From: Xenopus tropicalis | Lineage: Eukaryota; Chordata; Amphibia; Anura; Pipidae | Direction of reading: 5' to 3' | Length of the DNA stretch: 64,000 nt | NCBI RefSeq assembly: GCF_000004195.4 | Contig: NC_030683.2 | Coordinates: 80,430,910-80,494,909, forward strand | In this document: positions 21,901 through 33,999 of the stretch, piece after piece | Layout: the number at the start of each line of letters is the position of its first letter | Position numbering within the stretch: the stretch's first letter is position 1 | Translations under genes and position numbers: made by a program | Notes under the pieces: model-generated | Told to the model about the DNA's origin: nothing | Database searches by the model: none | Seen by the model: the letters and a program-made list of their open reading frames with translations, nothing else

Positions 21901-21960
21901 GGTCCTGATGCAGTTCCATCATCTGGCAGCGGCTGCTGAGAGGCTGGGCTTCTCTTAAAG

Positions 21961-24900
21961 GCACATCGCTCCTACTCCAGCTACGAGTAATGTACACTGC
22001 CTGCCTGCTCTGCTTTTACTCTCTCTGCTTTACAGACAAATGGGAGGTTGCCGTGTTCCTGTGTGCTGACAGCTATAGGAGCCAATCTGTGGGACATGTC
22101 AGTTTAATTTCATTTCCTTCACACAATATCATTTTCAGTTTTCAGAGTTTCCAGGACCCTTCTGGGTTTTAAAATAAAGATATAAGTTTTATTATCCAGA
22201 ATATTTGGGACCTGGGATTTTCCAAAGTAATTTGGATCTCAATACTTTAAGAGTACAAAAAATCATTTAAACATTTAATAAACCCAATAGGATAATTGCT
22301 ATCAATATGGATATATGCAGCTTGTTTAGGAACAATAGTATGTACTATTATTACTGTGTGGCCCCTTTAACTGCTTCCAAAATTAATGTTACATGGAAAT
22401 ATTTTGAGGCTTTTATAACTCTTAATGGCAATAGCACTAGGGTCAGACTGGGGGCCCTGACACCCCCTCACACCCCTTAGGGCCCCCACTGCCCATCCAG
22501 CCCTAAATAGTACATAAAAGAGATTCTTCCCTGTGTTGAATCTGCACTACACATAGATGCCAGATCTCCTGAAAATACCTATCCATCATTGGAATTTTTG
22601 CATATAATACCCTTATGGTGCAATATGTGGTGGAAAATGTTTCCACAATTACACTGGATTCTGCATGCTAGGTGTTTTAAATTCAGCCACCACCATTTTG
22701 GTTAAAGGATAGGTATTTCCATTAGATTTGTTGTCCGTAAGTAGCACAGATTTCCCATGGGTGACAAATCTCCTCATTTGCCCTTGTCCTAAAGGTCAAG
22801 GAAAGAATAATAGTGCTCTTTAAAGGAATACTGTCATAGAAAAACATGTTTATTTCAAAACAAACCCTTTAACAGAGCTTCGTCAGCAGAATCCTGCATT
22901 GAAATCTGTTTTTCAAAAGATGTTGGAATTTCATGTAGAGCTAGTCATATTCTTCCTTTCCCAGGTGCCACAGCCATGTGACCTGTGCTCTGATAAACTT
23001 CACTGTTGCGCTGCAAGTTGGAGTCATATTACCCCCCTCATCAGCAGAACAATGGGAAGGTAGCAAGTTTTTATTTATTGGGTATCCATTTTACTTGTTC
23101 ACAGAGCCAACTACCCAAGGTGCTCAGATGACCAGTGGGCTAAACAAGGGGGAAGACCCTGCTGCGTAGTATGGGCCTCCATGATTACTGATGGAGGCCC
23201 TTACCATAACATCTATCTATAACTTTGAGGACACAATTCACCATTCCCCTTAGGCACAATGAGTCATTAAACCCTTCCCTCACCTGTTCCCATTGTAAAG
23301 TGATGAATTCTAATACTTGAAGTCCATCTGCTTTTCATAAGCTGTGCTCCACCCACAGTGGTAGGCAAATTATTGCAAATAATGGGCTGACTTTTTTGTT
23401 ATCCCACATAATTAAGGGAGCATATAACTAGGAATCCTTCTGCCTTGATTTGGGCCAAGATAGAAGTGATATATCTTGTAGCAGAGCAATAAAGAGATGG
23501 AGATAAGGGGGAGGTTTTTTTGAAATAGGTCAAGGTCTGGGCATATTGATTCAGTTTTTTTCCAACAGCCAGTCTAGTGCTTATTTTACAGCTATTGTTA
23601 TATTCAACATCAAGTCTACAAGCTGTTTTGATGTACAAAGCTGACTGAGGATTCTTTATAAACACTTGTTAATAATAATAACAATAGCGTGCTGTGCACA
23701 TATTTACACAGAGCGCTGATTTTATGTCATCCCAGATTCTAATAAACATGATTATGCCATGCTCAGAAAATCTATGGTACCCTTGAACAGACTGGACAGC
23801 TGCAGTATATAAAGTGTTATTATTATACATATGAACCTGTTTAAGAAATTTCTATAATGAAAGGATGCCTGAAATATATCTCTCAGTGGAGCTGAGGACT
23901 GACACAACCCACTTTTGTTTAGTGAATGAGATAGTGCCATTAACAGCAGAGCAACCAGGCAACTGCAGTGCCCTATTGTGGATAGTTACCATTACCAGGA
24001 ATGGCTTTTTGGTGCCCCTGATAACTTGCAGGGCACTGACACCTAAGGCGAGTTGCTCATTTCATGGCAGCAGCACCCCTGTTTGTATTAATTGCACTGT
24101 TAATTAGCAAAAATAATTAGCAATGCTATTGTGGATGTAAGCAGAGCTGAGCATTCCAAAAAGCAGATTAAACTATAAAATTAGCTGTATACTGTATGTC
24201 AGATGTGACTGAAAAGGGGTACCCAAGAATAGGGAAATTTGCAGTTTACTCTGCATGTAGAGTGCTGCTCTCTCTTTTAAACCTACACTGGTCATTAAAC
24301 AGCAGATGGGATGTGGAAGAGATTAATATACTGTAACAGGAGCAGCTGGTATCAACCTACAGTACAACACAGGATCTTTACTGTGACTTTCAGCTCTGCA
24401 TATTTTGCCATATTCCTACAACTGAATTTACCTACAACAACCCACAGCATGCCAAACATACAGTGACTCAGATACAAAGGAAAGAACCAAATAAAATGGT
24501 AAAGATGAAGTGATCATGTAGGTTAGGGGGCTGCATACCTTTAGACTTGTGGGCTGAATGTGTCCATTCCAAGTGTGTTGACACAATCTATATACTTTAA
24601 TTAAATCAGCATTTTTAATCTGGCTCTTAAACATGAAATATAAGAAATAATTGGCCTTCCACATGGAATGTTGTATTCAGATTTAAAAAACACCTGCACA
24701 CTGTCTATAGAAGGCTTGCATGTTCTCACCCTGTCTGCCAGGGCTTCTCCAGTTTCCTCCTTCACTCCAAAAACATTCAGGCAGGTTAGCTGACTTTGGA
24801 TGAAACTGACCCAGGTGTATGGGAAAGTGCAATGTAAAGTGGTGATTCTAAAAAAAGGGGTATATATATATATTTTATTCTATAAAGGGTAATTAAAATA

Positions 24901-25651
24901 AAAGTCCATCATTTTATGACAAATCAATGTGAGTCCATAAACTTTTATAATCTTGAATGAGAAGTAAACCTTTACATTTTTTTGAAGACAATTTGCAATT
25001 GGTCTTCATTTTTTATTTCCTGTGCATTTTGATTTATTTAGTTTTTTGTTTACAGCTTGCCAGATATGTGGTTGGTAGGGTCCAATGTGACTTAGCAATC
25101 AGGCAGTAATATGAATATGAAATATGAAAAGGAGATGGACTGAATAAAAAAGATATGTAATAAAACTTAACAACATTGTAGCCTCACAGATGAATCATAA
25201 AGTATTTTTCGTTACTGGGGTCAGTGACCCCCATTTAAAAGCTGGAAAAAGGCAGTGAAAGGAAGTGAAAATAAAAACTGAAAAAGACTAACTGAAAAGT
25301 TGCTAAGAACAGGACATTCTAAAAGGTGAACAAATTGCACAATAACTATGATTTACAAATCTTTTTTACTTCCTATTCACATTAACACTGAAGGTTTGTA
25401 TTGCATTTACGTAATTTTTTTTTAATGAAATGTGAATGCTTGAAGCGGTACATTTGAAAACCAAAACATGCTTTGCTCATACTAAAATAGAAGGAACTCA
25501 CTTTGATTCTGCATTAAGAAGGTACATCACTGTTTAATCATACTACAATGCCCTATACATACAAATAACTATTTCGTGAAATATACGCTCTGAAGTGTAA
25601 AACCCTGTCTGGCTCAGAACAATCAAATCTCTGCTGGGCTATCCCATACAG
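21961..25651. other. Intergenic sequence upstream of abcg4
   Basis: No gene is supported. 22180-22320 is a fragment of the CAGGTATG MITE (ttatccagaatatttgggac, aataaacccaatagga). 22821-22870 begins like a TTTAAAGGAATACTG MITE. Everything else is AT-rich without conserved coding blocks. Confidence 0.5.
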
Positions 25652-26488
25652 CAGTGCTGTCCAACTTCTGTTGTACCGAGGGCCGGAATTTTTCCGACCT
25701 ACATGGTGGAGGGCCGATAATGGAAGCCAGTTTTGAACACTCCCCTTTTTGAAACCGCACCCACTTGAAACCACACCCATGTTATCACATGACCATACCC
25801 ATATTAATGGTTGTAGTACAGCAAAAAACTGCCATACTCTGCCTTCCCTACCCTGCCTGTGTGAGCCATACTCTGCCTTCCCTACCCTGCCTGTGTGCCA
25901 TACATTCACTGTGTGTGCCATTCTTGGCTGGTTTGTGCCATACTTGGTCTATGTGTGCCATACTCTGCCTGCCCTACCCTGCCTGTGTGTGCCATACTCT
26001 GCTTGCCCTATGCTGCCTGTGTATATGGCACACACAGGCAGCCTACAGTGACACAATGCTGGCACTGCTCCTACAGTCTGCACAATAACTATATATTAAA
26101 AAAAAATTTAATTGAAGTACCACCTCAGTATATGTTCTTTTTGTAGTGTGCAGGGATTATTTGTGGGTTTCTACTGCTCCTGAGGTGTGAACAGGGGAAC
26201 AATGGGGGTGATTACAGCCTGAGCCTGAGGTGTGAACACTGCAGGGGGTGAACAATGCAGAGATTAAAAGGTGTGAACAACACAGGGGATTACATATTTA
26301 AACAATACAGCCTGATTACAGCCTGAATCTGAGGTGAGAACCATGCAGGGGGGCAGTTAATCACAGTACTGATACCATTTAGAGTTTACACAAGAGTAAG
26401 CCATCAAAGCAGCCAGACAGGTGGGGGGCCACACAGAGGGGGGTCGCGGGCCGCATGCGGCCCGCGGGCCGCCAGTTGGACAGCACTG
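25652..26488 (+). mobile_element. hAT-type non-autonomous element with perfect 8-bp target duplication
   Basis: The element starts cagtgctgtccaactt and ends agttggacagcactg, giving inverted termini of about 15 bp. It is flanked on both sides by ccatacag (25644-25651 and 26489-26496), the 8-bp duplication expected of hAT transposition. It contains a short array of the 34-bp minisatellite (25832-26045) and a GC-rich palindrome gggccgcatgcggccc (26448-26463). There is no transposase frame. The same family is at 7926-10895, and related termini are at 53120. Confidence 0.92.
25832..26045. repeat. Short array of the 34-bp minisatellite unit
   Basis: Units of the form catactctgccttccctacc plus ctgcctgtgtg repeat several times with variants, ending in an inverted unit (ggcacacacaggcagc). 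This is the reverse complement of the 8206-9072 unit, consistent with both sitting at the same site of the same hAT family. Confidence 0.85.
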
Positions 26489-26496
26489 CCATACAG

Positions 26497-27499
26497 CATG
26501 CATACTGGAGGAACTGGCTGCGCGGCATGATACAGAGACAGAGCCTGTACTGTAATACTGCCCCTGGATGCCTCTACTGCAGTGAGGTAACTCTGGGTCA
26601 GACAGCTCTGCAGATCAACAGGAAGAGACAGGCTACACAGAAGCACAGGGCAGCCATATTACAAATGACCTCACTGTATCCTTAGCACTGGAGAACTGTA
26701 ACTTTTCGCTAGCTGACTGATGAGCAGTTCAATATATGTTCTCAGAGCAGATAATCTTCCAAAATTATTAGAGAGCCCTAACATGCTTTTGCTGACGGCC
26801 TAGGACCTTCTGTTCCAATGAAACTAACCATAGTATTAGTGGATTGTAAAGATCTTAGATTATTATTGTCCATTTATGTAGTGGTGACATGCTATCCAGC
26901 CCTTGGTCATCGATCACGTTATTCTCTGCCCCATTGGTTGCCTATGGCAGTCACACAACACAAATGAATTGGACCGGTGGCTGCAAACTATGCTCTATCC
27001 CCAACATCAGTGCCCAACCTTACTAATGCTTTTGTGCCTGAACAAAAAAAGGAGGATCAACATAATAATAACTTTGTTTCATAAATAAATGTTGGATGGG
27101 CAGGTTTTAGGTTTTATATATAGTAGGTTCTTGATCTCGACCACTTGTCTTGTTTCCTGTTCAATCCCCATAAATTGTGCTTGTGTTAGAAACAGTGCAA
27201 CAATGTATTTAAAGACAATAGGGCTCATTTCCCATTTCAAGTACAGTGTGCAAAGTGCAATTTTGGGTGCAAGCTGCAATGGCTTTTTTACCTACAATGC
27301 ATTTTATCACAGGCAGAAGATGGTGGAGTGCCTAAGGCAATTGTGGGTGCTATGTTAAAGGAGACATACAATAGTGAATACTATATGGCGCTATTTTCAT
27401 ACTCTAAAAAGTTTTAATTTTCTTTAAAAATGGCCTCTTTATTGAACATCTCATAAATCCGCTATGGTCCCTGTTTCAAAGGAGGTGTCAAAGGAAAAC
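26497..27499. other. Intergenic sequence
   Basis: No gene is supported. 27358-27480 (taaaggagacatacaatagt and later text) resembles the repeat at 63184-63360. Confidence 0.5.
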
Positions 27500-27997
27500 T
27501 AAAGGAAAACTATACCCCCAGAATGAATACTTAACCAACAGATAGTTTATATTATGTTAAGTGACCTATTAAAGAATCTCGCCAAACTGGAATATATATC
27601 AGTAAATATTGCCCTTTTAGATCCTTTCCCTTTTTTTAGTGATGGGCTGTGTGCTCCCTCAGAGATCACATGACCAGAAATAATGCAGCTCTACTGTAAC
27701 AGGAAGAAGTGTGGAAGCAAAAGGCAAAACTCTGTCCATTAATTGGCTGATGTGGCCTAGCATGTATGTGTGCCTTGACTTGTTTGTGTGCACTGTGAAT
27801 CCTATGATCCCAGGAGGCGGCCCTTAATTCTTAAAATGGCAATTTTCTATTTAGGATTACCCAATAGCACATACTACTACAAAAGTATGTTTTCATGAGT
27901 GGTTTATTTAGATGAAACAGGGTTTTACATATGAGCTTGTTTATGCAATATATTTATATAGAGACCTACATTGCTAGAGGGTATAGTTTTCCTTTAA
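27500..27997. mobile_element. TTAA-type MITE with AAAGGAAAACTATACCCC ends
   Basis: The left end aaaggaaaactatacccc and right end gggtatagttttcctttaa are inverted repeats. TTAA is intact on the right (27994-27997) and reads CTAA on the left. It ends exactly where LINE homology begins, so it may have inserted into the LINE or the LINE 5' end may lie here. Confidence 0.8.
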
Positions 27998-28004
27998 CAG
28001 CCAG

Positions 28005-28380
28005 AATGACTCTATTTTGGACCTGGTGATATCTAATAACACTGAACTCATATCTAACATTTGTGTGGGTGAGCATTTGGGGAACAGTGATCACAACATG
28101 GTCTCCTTTGAGATAATGCTACAGAGACAGCTCTATAAGGGATTAACTAAAATACTCGATTTTAGATGTGCAGGCTTTGCCAGTATAAGGGCATCTCTGC
28201 AATGTGTCAACTGGGAAAGGCTTTTTTTTCATAGGGTTAGACACTGAAGGAAAATGGAACATCTTTAAAACATTGCTTTGCAAGTATACACGACAGTATA
28301 TTCCCCTTGCATCGCAGCGCAAAACCTTTATGGCTGAATAAAAGTGTTAGTATCGAGGTTGGTAAGAAAAAACATGCTTT
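28005..28380 (+). pseudogene. LINE endonuclease C-terminal remnant
   Basis: The text LDLVISNNTELISNICVGEH, then LGNSDHNMVSFEI, is the end of an apurinic-type endonuclease domain; SDH is the conserved catalytic-site histidine motif. A frameshift near 28230 breaks the frame. The linker continues after the piggyBac insertion as KAFKLAGTAETFIRYKEANK. Confidence 0.8.
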
Positions 28381-28383
28381 TAA

Positions 28384-29751
28384 CCCTTTCCCTGCCAAGC
28401 ACGTAGGAGCTACGTTTTCTTTACCTTGCGCTTGTTCTCTGTGCTTGGCGCTTAATCAGAGCGCAAGGTAAAGACCCCCCTAGGGAATGAGCATAGGGGG
28501 GTAACTAGTGCCCCTGGGACGCGATCGCCCAGGGGCCTCATAGGCTGTTTTTTTCTGCTCTCCCTCTGCTTTCCTGAGCTCCCCCCTCCGCTCCCCCCTC
28601 TTCCTGTGCTGCCCACTTCAGCAATTGGCTTCAGCTGCTGTGCCTGCTTGTCTCCTGTCCCACTCCATCTTCTGACCCCAAGTAAGTGCCAGACACACAC
28701 ACAATCACACACTTATTACACTATTACACACTTATACTTACACACACACAAATACATTTTTTGGGGGGTTGGGGGGTTTCACACATTCACAGCACTTACA
28801 GCACTCACACATACTTGCACACACACACAAATGCACACAAAACACATTTTGCCTAATGTACACACACACTTACACACATGTAATTTTGTAATTTTTTTTT
28901 TTTATTGCATCGTTTTTATTCTTGCCTGAAAAAAATGTTTTATTTCCATTGTGGATAGAGTATTCGCTAACCGCACATCGCAATACCTTTTGTGTATTAT
29001 TGTATTATTTTGGTGTTTTTATTACATTTTCTGTGATCATTTTATTGAATTTTTAGCCATTTTATTGCTTTTTCAGTTATGCATAGTTGTTGTTCGCTTG
29101 ACTTTGTCTGTAAAACTAATTTGCGCAAGCCAGAATACTCAAACTGTTATTCTGACTACAGATATCACTAGGGAAAAAACAAACATTGATTTTAGGTTTG
29201 TTTTTTTTTATTTTAGCAATTTTATTGCATTTCATATTGTTCTTTTTTACTTGTCTTTGCACATGGACATTTTGTATGTTGTATTTCAATTTGGCTTCCT
29301 CTTTACCCCACATAGTTTGGTAAATCTATGCACATTGGGCATCAAACTGTTCAGTATGTTATGAAATGTGGGGGTACATAATGAGGCAAAATGCAAGCTT
29401 TGTGACGATTTTTAGAAATGTTATAAAAACCGTTCTGTTTAGCATAGCTTTGTAGTTTGGTAGTTTGCAGTAGAAAGATGTATTTACCCATTTTTGTTTT
29501 GTCAGAATGTGTACTTTAATTTTTGTTTCTGGTGTATGTGTTTATATTATGGAAAATTATTATTTTTATTCATTTTTTAGACATTTAGAAGCCTATATCT
29601 TGTTACAGAATTGGAAAATGATATATAGTTTTCCTGGGTCAGCTAAAAGTCCCCCCGAGGAAAAGCCCCTAAAGTGAAACAGTGCAAAATGTTCAAAAAC
29701 TGTCTGGCAGTAGAAGTTCCACTTTGTTCAAAACGGCTGGCAGTGAAAGGG
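28384..29751. mobile_element. piggyBac-like non-autonomous element (Uribo-type ends)
   Basis: TTAA lies on both sides (28380-28383 and 29752-29755). The ends ccctttccctgccaagc and ctggcagtgaaaggg are inverted repeats starting CCCTTT, as in Xenopus piggyBac/Uribo elements. The 1368-bp body holds a CA-rich region (28690-28880) and an AT-rich region but no recognisable transposase. Excising it restores the LINE reading AAACATGC TTTTAAAGC in frame. Confidence 0.87.
28690..28885. repeat. CA-rich low-complexity tract
   Basis: Repeated acacac, cacaca and acactt words dominate this stretch inside the piggyBac-like element. Confidence 0.8.
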
Positions 29752-29756
29752 TTAAA

Positions 29757-31935
29757 GCTTTCAAGTTAGCTGGGACAGCAGAAACTTTCATCAGGTACAA
29801 GGAAGCAAATAAAGCATGCAAAAAAGCTATCAGGCAAGCTAAAATAGAGATGGAAAAGGATATTGCAGCTAGGAGTAAAAGGAATCCAAAATTATTTTGT
29901 TAATTATGTGAATAGTAAAAAAATAAAGCAAGAAGGGGTGGGAACCTTATTATCAAGGGGGGGGGGGGTAAGTTAGTTGATGAGAACGGGGAAAAAGCAG
30001 AAATTTTTAACTCTTATTTTTCATCTGTCTATACATCTGAGGAGCCAGGTAATGAAGGCTTCCCTTTTAATTTGCCCAGTTCTAGTAATTTAGCCAGGGT
30101 CGGATTTCTAAACCGGCCGCCCCCAGTCGCACGCCCCCCGTCGCACGCCCCCCTCCTCCCAAGTACGCATGCGCGAACAGGAGGGTTGCGTGCGCATGCG
30201 CAATGTGCGAAGAGCGCGGGGGGTAGGGTTGCGTGCACGCATGCGCGGTCTGCCAAAGTTGCATACGGAGCAGTGGGGAGAAGTCCCCATTGCTCCGTAT
30301 GTGAATAAAAATTTTAAAAGATTTTAGTGCGGCGGGGCGGCATGCCGCCCCCAGGTTTCTGCCGCCCTAGGCCCGGGCCTTTGTGGCCTCTCCACAAATC
30401 CAGGCCTGAATTTAGCTACTGACGCATGGGTCACTCGGGAGGAAATTCAAAAGAGACTTGAACATGTAAAGGTAAACAAAGGTCCAGGACCGGATGAAAT
30501 TCATCCCATGGTATTAAATGAGCTGAGCGCTGTGATTGCCAAGCCTCTTCACATAATTTTTCAGGATTTGTTGAGATCTGGCATGGTGCAGAGAGACTGG
30601 CGAATTGCGAATGTGGTGCCGTTATTTAAAAAGCGATCCCGTTCTCAGCCTAAAAACTATAGGCCTGTTAGTCTGACATCAGTAGTAGGAAAGATTTTGG
30701 AAGGGGTAATAAGGTATAGGGTACTTGAATACATTGCAGTTCACAATACTATTAGTTTGTGCCAGCATGGTTTTATGCTTAACAGATCCTGCCAGACTAA
30801 TTTAGTCGCCTTTTATGAGGAGGTGAGCAGGAACCTCGATGCTGGAATGGCAGTTAATGTCATCTACTTGGACTTTGCTAAAGCATTTGATACAGTACCT
30901 CACAGAAAGTTAATGATCAAATTGAGGAATATTGGCCTAGAACATAATATTTGTAATTGGATAGTAATTGGAACTGACTGAAGGATAGATTACAAAGAGT
31001 GGTGGTAAATGGAACATTTTCTAATTGGACCAGTGTGGTTAGTGGAGTACCGCAGGGGTCAGTCCTTGGTCCTTTGCTTTTTAACTTGTTTATTAATGAC
31101 CTGGAGGTGGGCATAGACAGTACTGTTTCTGTTTTTGCTGATGACACTAAATTGTGCAAAACTATAAGTTCCATGCAGGATGCTGCCGCATAGAAGAGTG
31201 ATTTGACAAAATTGGAAAACTGGGCAGCAAACTGGAAAATGAGGTTCAATGTTGATAAGTGCAAAGTTATGCATTTTGGTAGAAATAATATAAACGCGAA
31301 CTATCTACTGAATGGTATTGTGTTGGGGGTATCCTTAATGGAGAAGGATCTGGGGGGTTTTGTGGTGGAATTCTGTGGCCACTAAAGCAAATAAAGTGCT
31401 GTCTTGTATAAAAAAGGGCATTGACTCAAGGGATGAGAACATAATTTTGCCCCTTTATAGGTCCCTGGTAAGGCCTCACCTTGAGTATGCAGTGCAGTTT
31501 TGGGCTCCAGTCCTTAAGAAGGATATTAATGAGCTGGAGAGAGTGCAGAGACATACAACTAAACTGGTAAAGGGGATGGAAGATTTAAGCTATGAGGTTA
31601 GACTGTCGAGGTTGAGGTTGTTTTCTCTGGAAAAGAGGCGCTTGCGAGGGGACTTGATTACTCTGTACAAGTACATTAGAGGGGATTATAGGCAGATAGG
31701 GGATGTTCTTTTTTCCCATAAAAATGATCAACGCACCAGAGGTCACCCCTTTAGATTAGAGGAACGGAGCTTCCATTTGAAGCAGTGTAGGTGGTTTTTC
31801 ACGGTGAGGTTGTGGAATGCCCTTCCTAGTGATGTGATGGCAGATTCTGTTAATGCCTTTAAGAGGGGCCTGGATAAGTTCTTGAACAAGCATAGTACCC
31901 AAGGCTATTGTGATACTAATATCTACAGTTAGTGT
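29757..31935 (+). pseudogene. LINE copy B linker and reverse transcriptase, multiply disrupted
   Basis: The protein text follows copy C: linker ANKACKKAIRQAKIEMEKDI, RT motifs [40 protein letters not shown] and FADDTKL, then the C-terminal end. Lesions against copy C: a hAT MITE at 30095-30408, a small insertion/frameshift near 30963, a stop near 31190 (tagaag for tgcaga), and loss of about 30 bases near 31365. Stop of the last frame is at 31930-31932. Confidence 0.87.
30095..30408. mobile_element. hAT MITE inside the LINE, perfect 8-bp duplication
   Basis: It starts cagggtcggattt and ends aaatccaggcctg, imperfect inverted repeats. It is flanked by aatttagc on both sides (30087-30094 and 30409-30416), 8 bp as for hAT. 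The 314-bp interior is very GC-rich, with cgcatgcgc-type palindromic words. It carries no gene. Confidence 0.9.
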
Positions 31936-32303
31936 TAGTGGTTGTAAATATAGTTTATGTATTTGAGTGTATAGATAGGTAAGTATAGTTTGTGTGTGCT
32001 GGGTTTACTTGGATGGGTTGAACTTGATGGACTCTGGTCTTTTTTTCAACCCTATGTAACTATGTAAGAAGTACAGTTGGAGGGGGATAGCCACAGCGGC
32101 ACAGTAGAGGTGGATAGCCTGCATTCACAAGAAAAGATAGGCTTCAGTTCCCTGCCAGGTCTGCCTGGCTGCTGATTGGTTCATATCCTTAAGTGCAGTG
32201 TGCTCCTGCACAGCTGGCAGGAAGTGGAACAGATGGATGATATTGTGGGGGTTTTGAGGGAATTTTTCAGGCAAAACATAACTTTTCTCAGCAGACTCAT
32301 TAT

Positions 32304-32454
32304 AGGGTATATTTATTAACACTGGAGACAAACATTACTGGTGATGTTGCCCATGGCAACCAATCAAATCTTTGCTTTTATTAATTGCTGATTGATAGCT
32401 ATGGGCAACATCACTGGTGATGTCTGTCTTCAATGTTAATAAATACACCCCTAT
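32304..32454. mobile_element. Foldback MITE
   Basis: The left arm agggtatatttattaaca through tgatgttgcccatggcaacc pairs with the right arm gctatgggcaacatcac through taataaatacacccct. The two arms cover almost the whole element. Confidence 0.75.
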
Positions 32455-33582
32455 GTGTAAAATGCAGTGGCGCATTCTTGTTTGTCCCTTTTAAAATATG
32501 CATGCTCACACTTGAAAGTTTTAAAAGTACATCTTTGCCTGTACCTTAACAGGGAAGTGCGCGGTGTCCAGGAGCTGCTGCTGCCAACTGCATACTATCC
32601 CTATGCTGTAACAGGCAGAATAAGAAATTCAAAAAGCATACAAAATAATAAAGACCATTTGAAAGGTTGCTTATAATATAGATTCTACATATAACTTACT
32701 ACACTTTAATTTGAATGTGAATTTCCTGCTCTTGGTGTATGTATGGGTTGGGTGTGTATTTACTGGATTATTTTGGAGTTGCTGCACTGCTTAATTGAAT
32801 ATTTTGACATTGTCAGTATGGTGGGTTTACAGATCTGTATCACGTGTAACAGCAAAATTCTGCATACTAGTTGGTGACTGCTAAAAACAGTGGTATTTAA
32901 ATGCAATTTGATGTCTGTATAGTTTTTGCTGTGCTGGTTTATATGTGGCCTTACCTCTGCATGCTGACAGTCACATTTATTTTGGTGCTCAGTGTGTCTG
33001 GCAAGCAGCTTGTGCATTGCATAATATTGAATTAAACAATGGTGCGTAAAGGTTGTGCTTGTACTAGAAGAATGCAGCATGACCCAGATTTCTTCTGTCT
33101 GGAACAGGTACTGCTTTACCCTGGATTACCTGTTAACTCTCCATATGCAGTAGTGAATGCCTCTTTAATACAGCTCTTAAAGGGGATATATACCATAAAT
33201 TTTTACAATGCACTAAACCATGTAAAATAGAAGGGGGTGCTTTTATTTTAATACCTTTGGGTTCAAATATGTCCATAACTGCTTGAAAACTGTGCTCTAC
33301 CCAGACCTTATGCCAGCTTCCAGTTTAGACTCTTCAGTATGTGGCTCAGGGCCGCCGGCCCTCATAGACTTCAATGACACAACCTCACCTATTTAAAGTG
33401 AAGTGAATATTCATAGAGTGGGCGGGAGTAGCGATGTCACAGACAGTCCATTCCTGCTCTACTCGCTTTTAAAACATCTTTCTTTCTGCATCATTTCACA
33501 TTTTGAGGGAGGATGAATATTATAACTGAATATGAACTTTATATAAAATGTCTCCTTTAAAATGATACTGACACTAAAAAAA
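32455..33582. other. Intergenic sequence between LINE copy B and the DIRS element
   Basis: No conserved coding block is seen. The sequence is mostly AT-rich and unique-looking. Confidence 0.5.
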
Positions 33583-33760
33583 AAGGAGATTTTGTTACTA
33601 CTCACCGTTAAATCCTTTTCTCTTAGGACGTCTGTGGGACACAGGGACCATGGGGTATAGTATCTACCAGCAGGAGGCAGGACACTAGAAAGTAAGAAGA
33701 GGAAGAAGCCCCTCCTCCCTGATACTATACCCCCCGTCACTTCCTTAGTGAGCCAGTTTT
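33583..33760. repeat. DIRS left inverted terminal repeat (3' end of the element)
   Basis: The text gtctgtgggacacagggacc, gtatagtatctaccagcagg and gtcacttccttagtgagcca is matched in reverse complement by 38755-38895. Small differences exist, for example an extra ggacgt/acaggt variant and a few bases near 33690. Confidence 0.9.
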
Positions 33761-33852
33761 GTCAACCATATAACGGATTAACAGATAACAGAATACTTAA
33801 TTATAACAAAAGCAGAATAACCTTTCCAGAAGGACCGCTTCCAGGGGGGAAG

Positions 33853-33954
33853 CCCTGTGTCCCACAGACGTCCTAAGAGAAAAGGATTTAACGGTGAGTA
33901 GTCACAAAATCTCCTTTTCTCTTACAGGTGTCTGTGGGACACAGGGACCATGGG
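33853..33954. repeat. DIRS internal complementary region
   Basis: The first part (from 33853) is the reverse complement of the outer left repeat (ccctgtgtcccacagacgtc against gacgtctgtgggacacaggg). The second part, ctcttacaggtgtctgtggg, equals the outer right repeat read in reverse complement. The two parts meet where the two outer ends would meet in a circle. This is the template region that DIRS elements use to rebuild their ends. Confidence 0.88.
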
Positions 33955-33999
33955 GACATACCAAAGCTGTCCCATTAAAGAAGGGTGGGAGAAGAAAGT

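Larger units (their letters stand above)
27998..32067 (+). mobile_element. CR1-superfamily LINE, copy B, broken by two nested transposons
   Basis: LINE sequence appears in four blocks: 27998-28383 (end of the endonuclease), 29752-30094, 30409-32067. The gaps are a piggyBac-like element (28384-29751) and a hAT MITE (30095-30408). Joined, the blocks are collinear with copy C and extend further 5'. The 3' UTR and atgtaac tail end near 32067. It carries several frameshifts and stops and is certainly inactive. Confidence 0.88.

Noticed and set aside
28690..28885. CA-rich tract as a coding or Z-DNA regulatory element
   Set aside because: It is simple sequence within a non-autonomous transposon; nothing links it to a gene.
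28951..29364. 137-codon hydrophobic frame inside the piggyBac-like element
   Set aside because: The sequence is T-rich low complexity; there is no transposase motif and no homologue I recognise.
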